Source: Saprospiraceae bacterium (lineage in GTDB: Bacteria > Bacteroidota > Bacteroidia > Chitinophagales > Saprospiraceae). From it: DNA of 54,566 bases. Positions 34,146-45,000 of the stretch are shown here, one piece after another. The DNA lies in assembly GCA_029263015.1 (NCBI GenBank), contig JAJCYI010000132.1:1-54566 (forward strand), written 5' to 3'. The notes beneath the pieces are model-generated. The model was not told the DNA's origin, did not search any database, and worked only from the letters and a program-made list of their open reading frames with translations. A program made the translations under genes and the position numbers. The first letter of the stretch is position 1. Every line of letters starts with the position of its first letter.

Positions 34146-35123
34146 TCAAGGCTCGGATTTGACAATCTTAAAAGCATTGCTCCGAGCTGTATTACTGGTG
34201 AAAATCATATTTTGGTCATCAGGAAAGTTATCCTTGAATTGACAATCAGACATTTCTAAGTAACATTTTTCGTCACCATTCAAACTGAAAACAGCACCTC
34301 CCCTCAAATAAGCTGCATTTTCTATAAAACTGCAATTATTGAGAATCAAGTTGCAAACTCCAGATTCAGTGGCGTTGCAGATGGCTCCGCCGTAAGTACC
34401 CATATTTCTTTCAAATGTACAATTAGTAAAAGTAGGAATACTCCTTCCGTTCAATCTTCCGTCATTATAGATCGCTCCGCCGTCCAATCCAGCTTCGTTG
34501 TGTGCGAACCTGCAATTTTCAAAAGTAGGGCTGCTTTCTCCGTTTCTTCCATTGACATAAACAGCAGCTCCATCTCTTCCGAAATTACTCTCCAGTGAAG
34601 AATTGCGGATCGTTGGGTTAGAAACTCCCTCCTCTCCATTAATGTAGATACCTCCACCGCAACGTGTTGCATTTCCTTCTTCCAATTCTCCATTTGCATT
34701 TCCAGATGTTATGCTAAATCCATCTAAAATAGTGTTTGCTGTAACCCTGTCAAATAATACTACGGTGTAAGAGTTGTCGGTAATTCCTGGGTTTCCTATT
34801 TCTCCAGAAAGAATGGTCTTGTTGTTTTTCGTATTGCGTTGGTCCAAATCAGTTTCTGTACCGTTAAATCCACCATATACCTGAACACCTTCTGGTATAT
34901 TGAAGCTAACATCCCTGTCACCAGTAGATGTTGGAGTGTAAAAGCCTTTGGCTACCCAAATCTGAGTGCCAGCATCGGCTTGGGAGAGTGCTTGGTTCAA
35001 ATCACCCATGGCATCTGACCATGAAGCTCCAGTCCCAGAAGCACCCTGTAATACATAAATGTGGTCTGCATTTGCTTGGCTACAAAGAACCATCAGCAAA
35101 GCAATAAGAAATGTCGGTTTCAA
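34146..35123 (-). CDS. Secreted right-handed beta-helix protein
   Basis: The 325-residue protein has a signal peptide (MKPTFLIALLMVLCSQANA) and then repeating strands of a parallel beta-helix. It shows PMP-like turns GGIY, GAAVYVNG, GGAIYNDG, GGAICNATE and GGAVFSLNG spaced 35-45 residues apart, each followed by an F/L-NCxF motif. This resembles polymorphic outer-membrane/beta-helix proteins of Bacteroidota. No T9SS sorting domain is present. The initiation codon is TTG at 35123; no upstream in-frame ATG exists before a stop, and the first internal ATG would cut the signal peptide. Substrate unknown. Confidence 0.75.
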   Translation of the reverse strand: MKPTFLIALLMVLCSQANADHIYVLQGASGTGASWSDAMGDLNQALSQADAGTQIWVAKGFYTPTSTGDRDVSFNIPEGVQVYGGFNGTETDLDQRNTKNNKTILSGEIGNPGITDNSYTVVLFDRVTANTILDGFSITSGNANGELEEGNATRCGGGIYINGEEGVSNPTIRNSSLESNFGRDGAAVYVNGRNGESSPTFENCRFAHNEAGLDGGAIYNDGRLNGRSIPTFTNCTFERNMGTYGGAICNATESGVCNLILNNCSFIENAAYLRGGAVFSLNGDEKCYLEMSDCQFKDNFPDDQNMIFTSNTARSNAFKIVKSEP

Positions 35124-35371
35124 TGCTTTGAAATTTAGTCGGTTAAAAAATCAAGAGGAATGCCCGAACTTGAAATAGGAAAAGTTATGGCATTTGACGC
35201 CATGGGTAAGAAAAACTAATGTAGAATTACTAAGATGAGATGATTACAATCCAGAGACGGATCATAATAAATGAAGACTTGGCTATTTCTGGAATTAAAA
35301 AATTATTTTCGCAATGCAAATATAGTAATTAAAATCATGCCAGCAAGAATCAAATTGATTTTTTTCTTGAT

Positions 35372-36457
35372 TTATTTTTTTCTTGATCCATTTTCTTCAA
35401 ATCTATCTATGTCCGCCTCTTTATCTATTTCAGTTTCATTAAGTAAATTGTCTGCCATTTGTTCGGCAAACATGGGGCCCAAGGATGCGCCTTTAGTGCC
35501 CAATCCATTGAAGATCACAAGTTGAGGATGTTGAGGATGATTGCCCAATAGTGGCCGTTTGTCAGCTACGGTGGGTCGGATTCCTGCATTGTGCTTGATT
35601 ATTTCAAAAGGGACTTGAAGTATATTCCTTAAAGTGCTTTCTAAATATTCCCTCATAGCTATGGTAGGAGCATATCCTTGAAAATTAAAACTATTGGTTG
35701 AACCAACCCAGTACAAGTCATTCCCTAGTGGGACTAGGTACAATTGGTTTTTAAGGATTTTATCTACTTCAACATTCGGAATCTTAACCAGTAATAATTC
35801 ACCCTTGGAAGGGGAGTGAGGGAGGTAGTTGAAATAAGGATTATCGACAACTCGAGCACCTTCGCAGAAAATGATCTTATTATAGGAAAAACTGTTGTAA
35901 CGGACTCCCGATTTATCAATTTTCATTTTCTCAAAGTCAAATTCTTCTTCGATAAGGATTTCATTTTCAAAAAGATAAGAACGGAACTTGGCAGTTAAGG
36001 CGGGTAAATCAACCTTTGCCGCGCCGCTCAGTTCTCCCCAGGCATGAGCTGGGGTTGTTAAGTTGAAATAATTTCCAAGCTCAGCGGTTTTACAAAAATA
36101 GGGTCTGTTTTCAGGGAAGGAGCTCCTCCTTTCCCACTCGTTTTCATCAAAAACAGAAGGCAATGCACGGAGGATATTTTTTTCTTTAAAGATAGGAATG
36201 TCGAGAAAGGCCTCTAAATCTGAATAGGTCTTTTTTGCATGCGCAAAGAGTTCTTCGAAACGCCAGCTTTTCACTAAGCGGCGTCCAGTTATGGGGTTGA
36301 CAATGCCTGCTGCAATGTCTGATGTTGCACCTGGCAATCGTTTATCTATGACTTTAATGGGATGGTTTTTCTTTAAAAGAAAATAGGCGAGCAATGAACC
36401 AGCAATGCCCTGGCCCACGATCAAAAATTCACCATTGTTTTGTTCCGCGGGAATCAA
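35372..36457 (-). CDS. FAD-dependent oxidoreductase, MnmC C-domain-like
   Basis: The 361-residue protein has an N-terminal dinucleotide fold (FLIVGQGIAGSLLAYFLL, about 11-28), AAGIVNPITGRRLVKSW (about 48-64), and a C-terminal RPTVADKRPLLGNHP (about 292-306) with GLGTKGASLGPMFAEQMADN (about 317-336). The last two resemble the D-amino-acid-oxidase-type domain that MnmC uses to finish tRNA wobble-uridine modification. It overlaps the YjbR gene by 4 bp (TTG start inside its TGA stop) and follows trmD, so translation is probably coupled. A general DAO-family amine oxidase is the alternative. Confidence 0.65.
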   Translation of the reverse strand: MIPAEQNNGEFLIVGQGIAGSLLAYFLLKKNHPIKVIDKRLPGATSDIAAGIVNPITGRRLVKSWRFEELFAHAKKTYSDLEAFLDIPIFKEKNILRALPSVFDENEWERRSSFPENRPYFCKTAELGNYFNLTTPAHAWGELSGAAKVDLPALTAKFRSYLFENEILIEEEFDFEKMKIDKSGVRYNSFSYNKIIFCEGARVVDNPYFNYLPHSPSKGELLLVKIPNVEVDKILKNQLYLVPLGNDLYWVGSTNSFNFQGYAPTIAMREYLESTLRNILQVPFEIIKHNAGIRPTVADKRPLLGNHPQHPQLVIFNGLGTKGASLGPMFAEQMADNLLNETEIDKEADIDRFEENGSRKK

Positions 36458-36813
36458 AGCTGGAGAAGTATTTCCTTATCCTTTTTGGTCAATTTATCTA
36501 CCACAAGATCATAAGAATGGTCAATGAGTTCTTTTAAAAAATTAGTTTCCATACCATTTTCAAAAAGAACGGTATTCCAATGTTTTTTACTCATGTGCCA
36601 GCCAGGCAGGATGTTGTCGGGATGGTCTTCACGAAGTTGGATGATTCTTTCCGGGTCGCATTTTAAGTTGACTTTGAACTCGTCTTCATCAAGGCCGGTA
36701 AGGGCAAACATCTTTCCCATCACTTTGAATACAAGGGTTTCCTCATCAAAAGGGAAGGTTTCTTCAACACCTTTTTTCGATAAGCAGTAGTCTCGAAAAG
36801 TTTCAACGTTCAT
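36454..36813 (-). CDS. MmcQ/YjbR family protein
   Basis: The 119-residue protein matches the small MmcQ/YjbR family: [20 protein letters not shown] (5-24), [20 protein letters not shown] (about 34-53) and [14 protein letters not shown] (about 71-84). The fold resembles DNA-binding CyaY-like domains, but function is not settled. Its start lies inside the end of trmD (11-bp overlap) and its stop overlaps the next start, so it is the middle gene of a tight operon. Confidence 0.85.
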   Translation of the reverse strand: MNVETFRDYCLSKKGVEETFPFDEETLVFKVMGKMFALTGLDEDEFKVNLKCDPERIIQLREDHPDNILPGWHMSKKHWNTVLFENGMETNFLKELIDHSYDLVVDKLTKKDKEILLQL

Positions 36814-37498
36814 GCTTGTTTATTTTGTCCATGAGATCAGGGCGGCGTTCAGCAGTCCGTTCCAAAGCTTGCTCGTGGCGCCATTCCTCTATTTTTGGGA
36901 AATTGCCAGAGGTGAGGATTTCCGGAACTTCCCAGCCCCTAAAATTAGCTGGCCGGGTATAAACTGGGGGAGCGAGGATGCCATCTTGAAAGGAATCAAA
37001 AAGGGCAGAAGTTTCATCGTTCAATACCCCTGGGATGAGCCTGCCGATAGAATCGACCAATACGGCCGCCGCCAATTCACCACCTGAAAGCACAAAGTCC
37101 CCAATCGAGATTTCCATGGTGACAAAATGCTCCCGGATGCGCTCGTCAATGCCTTTATAATGTCCACAGATCAAGAGGAGGTTTTCCTTTAAAGAAAGCT
37201 GGTTTGAAATGCTTTGTTCGAGCCGCTGACCATCTGGCGTGAGGAAAATGATCTCGTCATAAGATCGTTCCTTTTGCAGTTTTTCAATGCAATCGGAAAG
37301 AGGCCCGACCATCATTACCATGCCAGCGCCACCTCCAAATTGATAATCGTCAACTTGCCTGTGCTTCCCAATGCCATAATCTTTAAGATCGTGCAATACC
37401 ACCTGCAACAATCCTTTTTGCTGCGCCCTTTTCATAATGGAATGCTGGAAAGGGCTTTCCAAGAGATTGGGTTGAACGCTGATAATGTCTATCCGCAT
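36803..37498 (-). CDS. trmD: tRNA (guanine-37-N1)-methyltransferase
   Basis: TrmD methylates G37 next to the anticodon and prevents +1 frameshifts. The 231-residue product begins [20 protein letters not shown] and contains the SAM trefoil-knot motifs [17 protein letters not shown] (about 108-124) and [20 protein letters not shown] (about 133-152), then the C-terminal [16 protein letters not shown]. The frame extends upstream to 37582, but the family starts at this ATG. It normally lies with rpsP/rimM/rplS; those genes are absent here, replaced by YjbR and the FAD oxidoreductase. Confidence 0.95.
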   Translation of the reverse strand: MRIDIISVQPNLLESPFQHSIMKRAQQKGLLQVVLHDLKDYGIGKHRQVDDYQFGGGAGMVMMVGPLSDCIEKLQKERSYDEIIFLTPDGQRLEQSISNQLSLKENLLLICGHYKGIDERIREHFVTMEISIGDFVLSGGELAAAVLVDSIGRLIPGVLNDETSALFDSFQDGILAPPVYTRPANFRGWEVPEILTSGNFPKIEEWRHEQALERTAERRPDLMDKINKHER

Positions 37499-37553
37499 GA
37501 TGTTGGGAAGGTGATGGGTGTTTGTCAAAAAATGGGAACAGGAACGGTTGATT

Positions 37554-37586
37554 AAAGGTGACACCTTTCCGAAAGGTGTCACCTTT
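37554..37586. repeat. 33-nt near-perfect palindrome
   Basis: AAAGGTGACACCTTTC (37554-37569) and GAAAGGTGTCACCTTT (37571-37586) are exact reverse complements around a single base, and each arm is itself partly self-complementary. It lies between the FKBP and trmD genes and may terminate the former. Confidence 0.8.
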
Positions 37587-37605
37587 AGTGCTTGGTCAGA
37601 CCAGC

Positions 37606-38265
37606 TTATTCGATACCGAGCAACTCAACTTCAAAGATCAAAGTAGCATCAGGTCCAATCTTGCCACCTGCTCCCCGATCGCCATAAGCAAGGTTTGAAG
37701 GGATTACAAGTTTCCATTTTGAGCCAACGGGCATCAGTTGCAACGCTTCTACCCAACCTTTGATTACTCCAGTCACAGGGAAAGAAGTCGGTGAGCCTCG
37801 TTGGACAGAACTATCGAAAACATCACCATTGGTCAGTGTGCCATGATAATGAACGCTCACTTTGTCGGTGGACTTTGGTATCGGGCCGGCACCTTCTTTC
37901 ATAATTTCATACTGCAAACCACTCTCAAGGGTGATCACTCCTTCCCGTTCGGCATTCTTCATCAAAAAAGCTTCGCCTTCCGCTTTGTTCTTGCTCATTT
38001 GGGCTTCTTTTTCCCGGTTCATGTATTGCCTGACCAAATTGTTGGCAACCTGGAGGTCGAGCTTGGCCTCAGTGCCATCCAAGACAGAAGAAATTGCCTC
38101 GCTTAATATATCAGCATTGACGTCATCCATACCTTGCTGTTTAATATTCTGTCCCCAAAGTATACCGATTGAGTAGCTCAGTGAGTCATTGAAGGTTTTC
38201 AATTCCTGCGCATTTGTACTGGTTAGAAATAGTACAGAGAGAGCTAAAATCATTGCTTTTTTCAT
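37606..38265 (-). CDS. FKBP-type peptidyl-prolyl isomerase, secreted
   Basis: The 219-residue protein catalyses proline cis-trans isomerisation for protein folding outside the cytoplasm. It has a signal peptide ([20 protein letters not shown]), a helical Mip/FkpA-type dimerisation domain (about 25-100, [18 protein letters not shown]), and a C-terminal FKBP domain (about 125-218) with [46 protein letters not shown] and LIFEVELL. All core ligand-pocket residues look present. It precedes the trmD operon on the same strand across a palindrome. Confidence 0.92.
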   Translation of the reverse strand: MKKAMILALSVLFLTSTNAQELKTFNDSLSYSIGILWGQNIKQQGMDDVNADILSEAISSVLDGTEAKLDLQVANNLVRQYMNREKEAQMSKNKAEGEAFLMKNAEREGVITLESGLQYEIMKEGAGPIPKSTDKVSVHYHGTLTNGDVFDSSVQRGSPTSFPVTGVIKGWVEALQLMPVGSKWKLVIPSNLAYGDRGAGGKIGPDATLIFEVELLGIE

Positions 38266-38447
38266 TGATAAAATTTTATTTTAGAATATTTTGAAATTAA
38301 GAAATTTGAAAATCTATCTTTTAGGAACAGATCCTTAGCCAATTCCCAATTCCTAATTTCGAAGGATTTCAATTGTGATAAAAAGTTTGCAAAAATAGGA
38401 AATAGTAAAGAGGGGTATTAATGTTTTGGTATGTAACCTTTCTTTGA

Positions 38448-38969
38448 TTACAACAATCGAAATGAATCGAAAAACCGATCGGTCGAGGAGTTGATATTTT
38501 TATCGTAAAACGAAATGGTCTGCACCGCATAATAACGGTTGTCCACCAAATAGGCTTTTGTTTTGATGACCGCATCGCCATTTAAATAATCAATCCGCCA
38601 GAGCTTACCGGGATAGCTGTCCAATTGAATATCTGAACTGTACCTGACCTCCCCTTCCACACTTTCCGCAGCGACATCCATTGAATTCTGGAAAAAATCG
38701 TCTGTCAAACCAATTGAATCTGCGAAAATTATGCCTTTTGGATAATCACAATAACTGACCATGAAGATTTGCTTGTCGGTTTCCTTCTCATTGGTCTGGT
38801 AAAAAAATGTGTGATAAACAAGTGGGCCAAGTTCGGTTTTGATGGTATCTATTTTTTCATCCAAGATTCCGGGAGAGAAAATCTTAAACCGTCCATTCAA
38901 GTCAACACGTTCCTCCCATTGATCCTGAATGAAGAAATTAACGAAAGTAAGCAGAAGAAGTATTTTCAT
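38448..38969 (-). CDS. Secreted protein of unknown function
   Basis: The 173-residue product has a short hydrophobic signal (MKILLLLTFVNFFIQ), then WEERVDLNGRFKIFSPGILD and a regular alpha/beta pattern. It resembles a loose class of secreted proteins with a GRFxIxxPG motif, but I do not recognise a named family. The ATG at 38969 gives the signal peptide; the frame is open 11 codons further. It lies between giant protein B and the FKBP gene on the same strand. Confidence 0.5.
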   Translation of the reverse strand: MKILLLLTFVNFFIQDQWEERVDLNGRFKIFSPGILDEKIDTIKTELGPLVYHTFFYQTNEKETDKQIFMVSYCDYPKGIIFADSIGLTDDFFQNSMDVAAESVEGEVRYSSDIQLDSYPGKLWRIDYLNGDAVIKTKAYLVDNRYYAVQTISFYDKNINSSTDRFFDSFRLL

Positions 38970-39091
38970 GATTGGATTGTGAATTAGCAAATTAGAATTC
39001 AACAGTTTGAAAGGAGCAGCTTGGAGGTGAATTGGTTGTAATAATATGGCGAAGCCAATAGTCAGTTACTCCAACAAAGATCAGTTTGACG

Positions 39092-42000
39092 CTAATATTT
39101 CACAATCCGGTCTGTCAGAATCAACGAACCATACTTGAAAAATGAGATGGAATACAAGCCAGCGGGATTGTTTTGCAACTCGATAGGGATTTTTCCTGAA
39201 GTGAAATGATCCATTGATTTGGAAAAAACCATTTCACCTAACGGGTTGAATATTTTTATTTGAAAATCAAGTGGCTCGTGGAAGGACAAATCGATAAAAG
39301 CAATTCCTTGGGTTGGATTTGGATAAAGTAAATAATCCGAAATCAATTCTTTTTCGAAAGCAGAAACAATCAATGGCACCTGAACGCCACCAGTCAACTC
39401 ACAGCCGTTTGCATCGGTAATGACATAGGCATACCAACCGGGTGATAGGTTGGTAATGGTCTGGGTGGTATCAATATCCATCCAATAGTATTCATAAGGC
39501 GGGGTTCCGCCCATTCCCATTACAGTAGCACTGCCATTGCTCTGACCAAAAATTGCTGGCGTAGTGGTGGTATCTGCTTCTAATGGCGAAGGTTCGGGAA
39601 CAACTAGGTTCGTGTCGTACCTGCACTCAAAGGTGTTGTCAAACACGGTCAGGAAATAATCACCCGCTTCGACCAAACTCAAATCTTCGTCATTGCTCAC
39701 TCCCCAATCATAATGGTAGGGTTGCGTACCGCCGGTCATATTAATATTAATATGGCCTGAAGATTCACCGAAGCACAATGGTGTTAGGATGTTAACAAAT
39801 TCGAGGCTAAGAGGACCAGTTGGGCCATTTACTTGAAAAGAAGACTCAAAAATGCAATCCCGGGCATCAGTAATTGTCAGATCGTACGAACCTGCCGAAA
39901 GGAAAGATTGGTCTTGGGTTACCTCTCCATTGCTCCAATCAAAAAAATAAGGCATGGTGCCCCCGATCGGCGAAATGTCAATACTTCCGTCCTCATCTTC
40001 AAAGCAAGTAATAGGAGATATGTTGAAGGTGTCCAACCCAAGTTGGAGTTCAGGTTCAAGGATCGTTTTTGAAATTTCATCAGTACAACCTTGTGAATCG
40101 GTTATTTGGGCGTGGTAAGTTCCTGGCAATAGTCCATCAAGGTTTGCCGAAGTGCCAATTGTGTCTCCTACTTCATTTGTCCACACATATATATATGGTG
40201 CAAAACCGCCTACAACCGATAGATCAATTTCGCCATCTGTGCCACCTTTACAATTTATGTCTTTGAAAAAAGCAATTTGGGAAAATATGGCATCGCCCCC
40301 AATCACATTGTAAACTGGGGTGACGGAAGTACACCCAGCATCATCGGTAATAGTCAACTGGTAATTGCCTTGCGTCAGTCCTGTCAAATGAAGAACAGTG
40401 TCACTGGTTAGCCCCATTGTCCCATTGTCCCAAATATATTGAAGTGGCAATGTGCCCCCATCAATCAAAACGGTAAGTTCGCCATCCGAATCATTAAAAC
40501 AAATCGTGTCCCGTGAAGGCAATTTTTGCAAATAAATGGCTTCCACATCGTCGGGGACTTTTACCGACATCAATTCTTCTGTACAACCAACTTCGTCGGT
40601 AATGGTCGCCGTGTAATCACCAGTAGGGACATCTGCTAGGCAAAAGGAAGAATCTCCGTTGTTCCATAAATAAGAATAGGGGCTGACGCCTCCAGTGACC
40701 GCAATACACACACTGTCCAAACTATTGCAGCCAGTAATAAACCGCTGTTCTTCTGGTCGGAGGGGTTGGGGCCAAACGATTTCGTAAACCCTTTGTCCGG
40801 AGCAGCCTTTTTCATCTTCCACGGAAAGGCTAAAATGGCCAGGAGCGAGGCCATTCAAGTGCGGGATCGTATCCCCTGTTGACCAATTAAAACTTATCTG
40901 GCCAGTGCCCCCACTTGCGCTGACTTCAATAACGCCAGTTGAATCGCCATAGCAAGTTGGTTGGTCCAGCGTGTACAATTCGACTAACATGGGTTCAGGG
41001 TCAGCAAGCACTATTAGGCCAGTCGTTAGTTTACAGCCATTGGCATCTGTGATGGTAGATACATAATTTCCACTCTGCAAGTTGTTCCTGAAAGATTCCG
41101 TATTGGGGGAGTCCGCCCATTGGAAAGTATGCGGTTGCATTCCGCCTGAAACATTCAGGTAAACCTGTCCATCTACATTTCCAAAACAGGCTGGGTCTAT
41201 GGATTCAATATTCGCTGATATTAATTGTGGAGCGCTGATTTCAAAAGAAGAATCGACCTGGCATTTGTCAGAATCGGTAACTGTGACCGAATAAATATCT
41301 GGTGATAAATTGTTGATTGATGGGCCAGATTCGTCGATGCTCCAATCAAATGTAAAAGGCCCTGTACCGCCATTCATGACCGACATAAAAATCTCACCAA
41401 CATCAGGGCCGATGCAGGGGGGAGAGGTGATGTCCGCCATAAGGGTCATTATTTCCTCGCCCTCTAAAGTGACTGGATCGGAAATTATGGTGCAACCATT
41501 TGCATCCGAGGTAGTTACCTGATAAGTCCCTTCAGGAATAAATACTTGATTTTGATCGGTAGAATTGTTGTTCCACTCAAATGTATAACCTGATGTGCCG
41601 CCCTGAACGGTAATATTGATAAAGCCATCGTCCTGGCCTTTGCAGGTAGGTGGTTTTTGTTCATCAATAATTAATTCAAGTGGAGTTGGTTCATCCAAAA
41701 AAATATCTTCGATAAAAACACAACCATTTGCATCTTCGATGCTGACTTGATAAGTGCCTGAGGCAACATTGTTAATGGTGGTGCCCATGCCGCCATTATC
41801 CCAATCAACATCATAAGGTTCAGTCCCACCTTGAGGTTTTAGACTTATTTTACCATCGGTAAACCCAAAACAAGAAGGGAGGATCAGTATGGTTGTATCA
41901 TTGGTTATGGTGGTGGGTTCGCTGACGATAAGCGCAGGGATTTCTTGAAAACACCCGCGGCTATCTGTGATGGTCACCCCGTAGGTGCCAGCTGGAACAT

Positions 42001-45000
42001 TGTTGATCCCTTGCGTTGTTTGCCCTGTTTCCCAATCAAATTGGTAAGGTGGGTTTCCTCCAAATACATTTAAGTAAATAGAGCCATTGCTCAAACCATT
42101 GCAGGTCGGTTGTGCGATAGAAGCATTCAGCGAAATCTTATCGGGTTCAGGAACTTCAAACTCAAGGATAATTTCACATTCGCCGTCTGTAACTGTAACG
42201 CCATAAGTGCCGGCGGTCAGATCGCAAATCATCTCGTCCGAAGAGCCGTTGCTCCAAGATATTATAGGATTATTCCCACTTACATTTATGCTTACACAGC
42301 CATCATTGCCACCATTGCAACTCACAGGTGTAATACTCGAATTTGCCAAAACAGCTCCTGGTCCATCGACAGTCATGATCGGTATCACAAATTCACATTG
42401 CTCTGGAGAACTATCAGTTATGGTAAATGAAAATGCACCCTGGGAGAGGTTTTCCAATAAAAGGCTGTTTCCTGTTTCACTGCCGTTTGGCCACACAAAC
42501 GTGAAAGGTGGCGTGCCGTCCAAAGGTGTCAACAAGATGGCACCATCACTTCCATCACAAGTCGAGACGGGAGTGACGATCCTTTCCACCGAATTGATAT
42601 TGTTGATGGTCGTCACTTCTAGGGTATCGGAATCGGAACATCCGTTCGTTCCGTCAATTTTCAAAATATAAGTATCCGCAGCACCCAAAACAGGATGGTT
42701 GGAAACAGTGATTGCCTGAGTTGAATCTCCAGTATTCCAACTATAAATAAGTGGGGCCTGGCCATTGCCGAGGTCTTCACCAAACAAAGTCTGAGAAGAG
42801 CTTTGGCAAACATTTGCCAGCCCATCGATATGGGCAATAGGGCTTGGCTTGATGATAAAATCAACGGAAACCACATCCGTACATCCACCAACAGGTGTGG
42901 AAGCAATGTAAAACGTTTGACCAAGAAGTGGGGCAACCAAAGGATCAATCATATTGCTGCCATTGGGCTGCGGGGAATTGTGATAACTTATCAATCCGTT
43001 CGCACCGTTATTGTCGATCACGTCAATGGTGCCGAGGTCAAATATTTCGCCTTCGCAAATGATCGGACTATCAGTTGTGTTGATATCTGGCTGGGGGAGG
43101 ATCGTGATATTAGATGCTGCCCTTGTAGCGGAAAAGCAACTGTCATTTTGTGCTTCTTCTGCATAAAAAGTCAAGGTAATGGGGCTGCTGGTGAAATTAG
43201 TGGGGAAGTCTGTTGGCAAGTACTCATTGCCAATATGAACAGTGTCGGAGCCTGTCATGTCCGCATACCAGATGATCTGGCCATTGAAGTTTGGTATTGC
43301 CTTAAACGGGACTATGATTCCATTGCAAATAGTCGTATCGAAAGTTACGGGCGGGCCAAATGAATATTCGTCAACCATGCCATTGCAGTTCAGGTCGAAT
43401 CCGTCACAAGGTTCTTCAATGGCACCAGGATTAATGAAAGATGCAAAATCATCGCAGTCGAGGTTATTGTCAACAAAACCAGGGGTATTGTTCAACACCG
43501 TGCAAGTTGAAAAAAACACGTCCTGACCGCCGTACCCGTCACCGTCTTTATCTTCAAAATAAATATGTGGCGGGGCGCCAAGGTCTTCCGATCCATAAAA
43601 AACGATATTGTCAAGGGCGATGTCACCTTTGTTCCCGTTGCCGCCAATGGCCATGAACCGGAACTGCACGGTTTCGCCATTCAACATGTCGAGGTCAATA
43701 AACATGGTGTGCCATTTCTCACCTTGATTACCTTGGATGGTTTTCAGGTTGCTCCATGTCAGGCCACCATTTTGCGTAAATTCCAAATGCAAGGATGCTA
43801 CATGAATGCCATTCAATAAATAATCAAATGACATATCGCACGAATCAGTGCCCGCTTTGACCTGTATGCAATTGGATACCAAAACACCTTCCCTGCCACT
43901 CCTGCACAGAGACTGGCTGGACTCGATGTAAATGTAATTTCCACCGCCGGGCGAATCATCTGCTGGCCCAGTGCCAATAGTCGTGATGTTGTTTTTATTA
44001 TTTACAATCCAATCGAAGTCATCGATCATGGAATTGGCCCAGGTGCCTGAAATAGGGCAGGGTACACCACAAACAGCAGGACAGGTATTTTGAGAATTAA
44101 AATCTTCCTTTTCAGACACGGGCGGAGGCGCACAGGTAGTTGAAAAAGTGATCGGACAGGAATTGATCGAAAAACTGTTGGTGCAACGTTCTCTCAGGTA
44201 TATCTCATAATTGCTTTCTGGGGACAAACCAATTATTGTTATCGGCGGGCAGCTATCCACGACGATCATGGAAGAACCGCCCACGGCAAATCCACTCCCC
44301 GGCGTAAATGATCCGGCGAAGCCAAATTCAAACACAGTACTATCACAGTTGCTGCCCGGCGTCCAATCCAATTGTACGGAGTTGGAATCGACAGCAACTA
44401 TGGTAACATCTTGGGGCTTTAAACAAGTGGTTGATTCAAATACGAGTTCTACGTATTCCAAAGTCCCAAAATGTTGTTTTCCATCATCGCAAATCTGTAT
44501 TGTCCAGATGCCGTTTGGCGAGGTGCCGTCATTGAAGTGACTAAAAGGTTGCTCGGGCAGATAGTTGCCAATAAAGGGTGCTTCTGCTGTGGTGATAGAT
44601 GCCGTACTGCAAGCATCGGCAAGGCTGTTTGAGACGAAAGAAGTAAATTGGTTGCAGTCCAATGGATTGCCGTAATTGTTTTTTCCACTCCCATTATCCG
44701 ACGATAAGTCAATCGCGACGTCGTTAGGGGATATTAAGGTAATATCAAGATCGGCTACCCACTCATGGGCAATGAGGATTCGTGCTTCTTTCAGGAAAAC
44801 ATCAGTCCCCAATGAAGTGCCAGGGGCGCTCGTCACATTGATTTGGAAAAAATGGGAAACATCACAACTAAAATCATTGATAGGCAAATGAAGGTTGCAA
44901 CCAGAAGGGTTGGACAATATGGGTGGTTGAAAATCGAGCGTGCTAGCAGCTAGGGATGTTTGCAGTGCGCACAAACATGTCCAAAGGAAAACTTTCCGAA

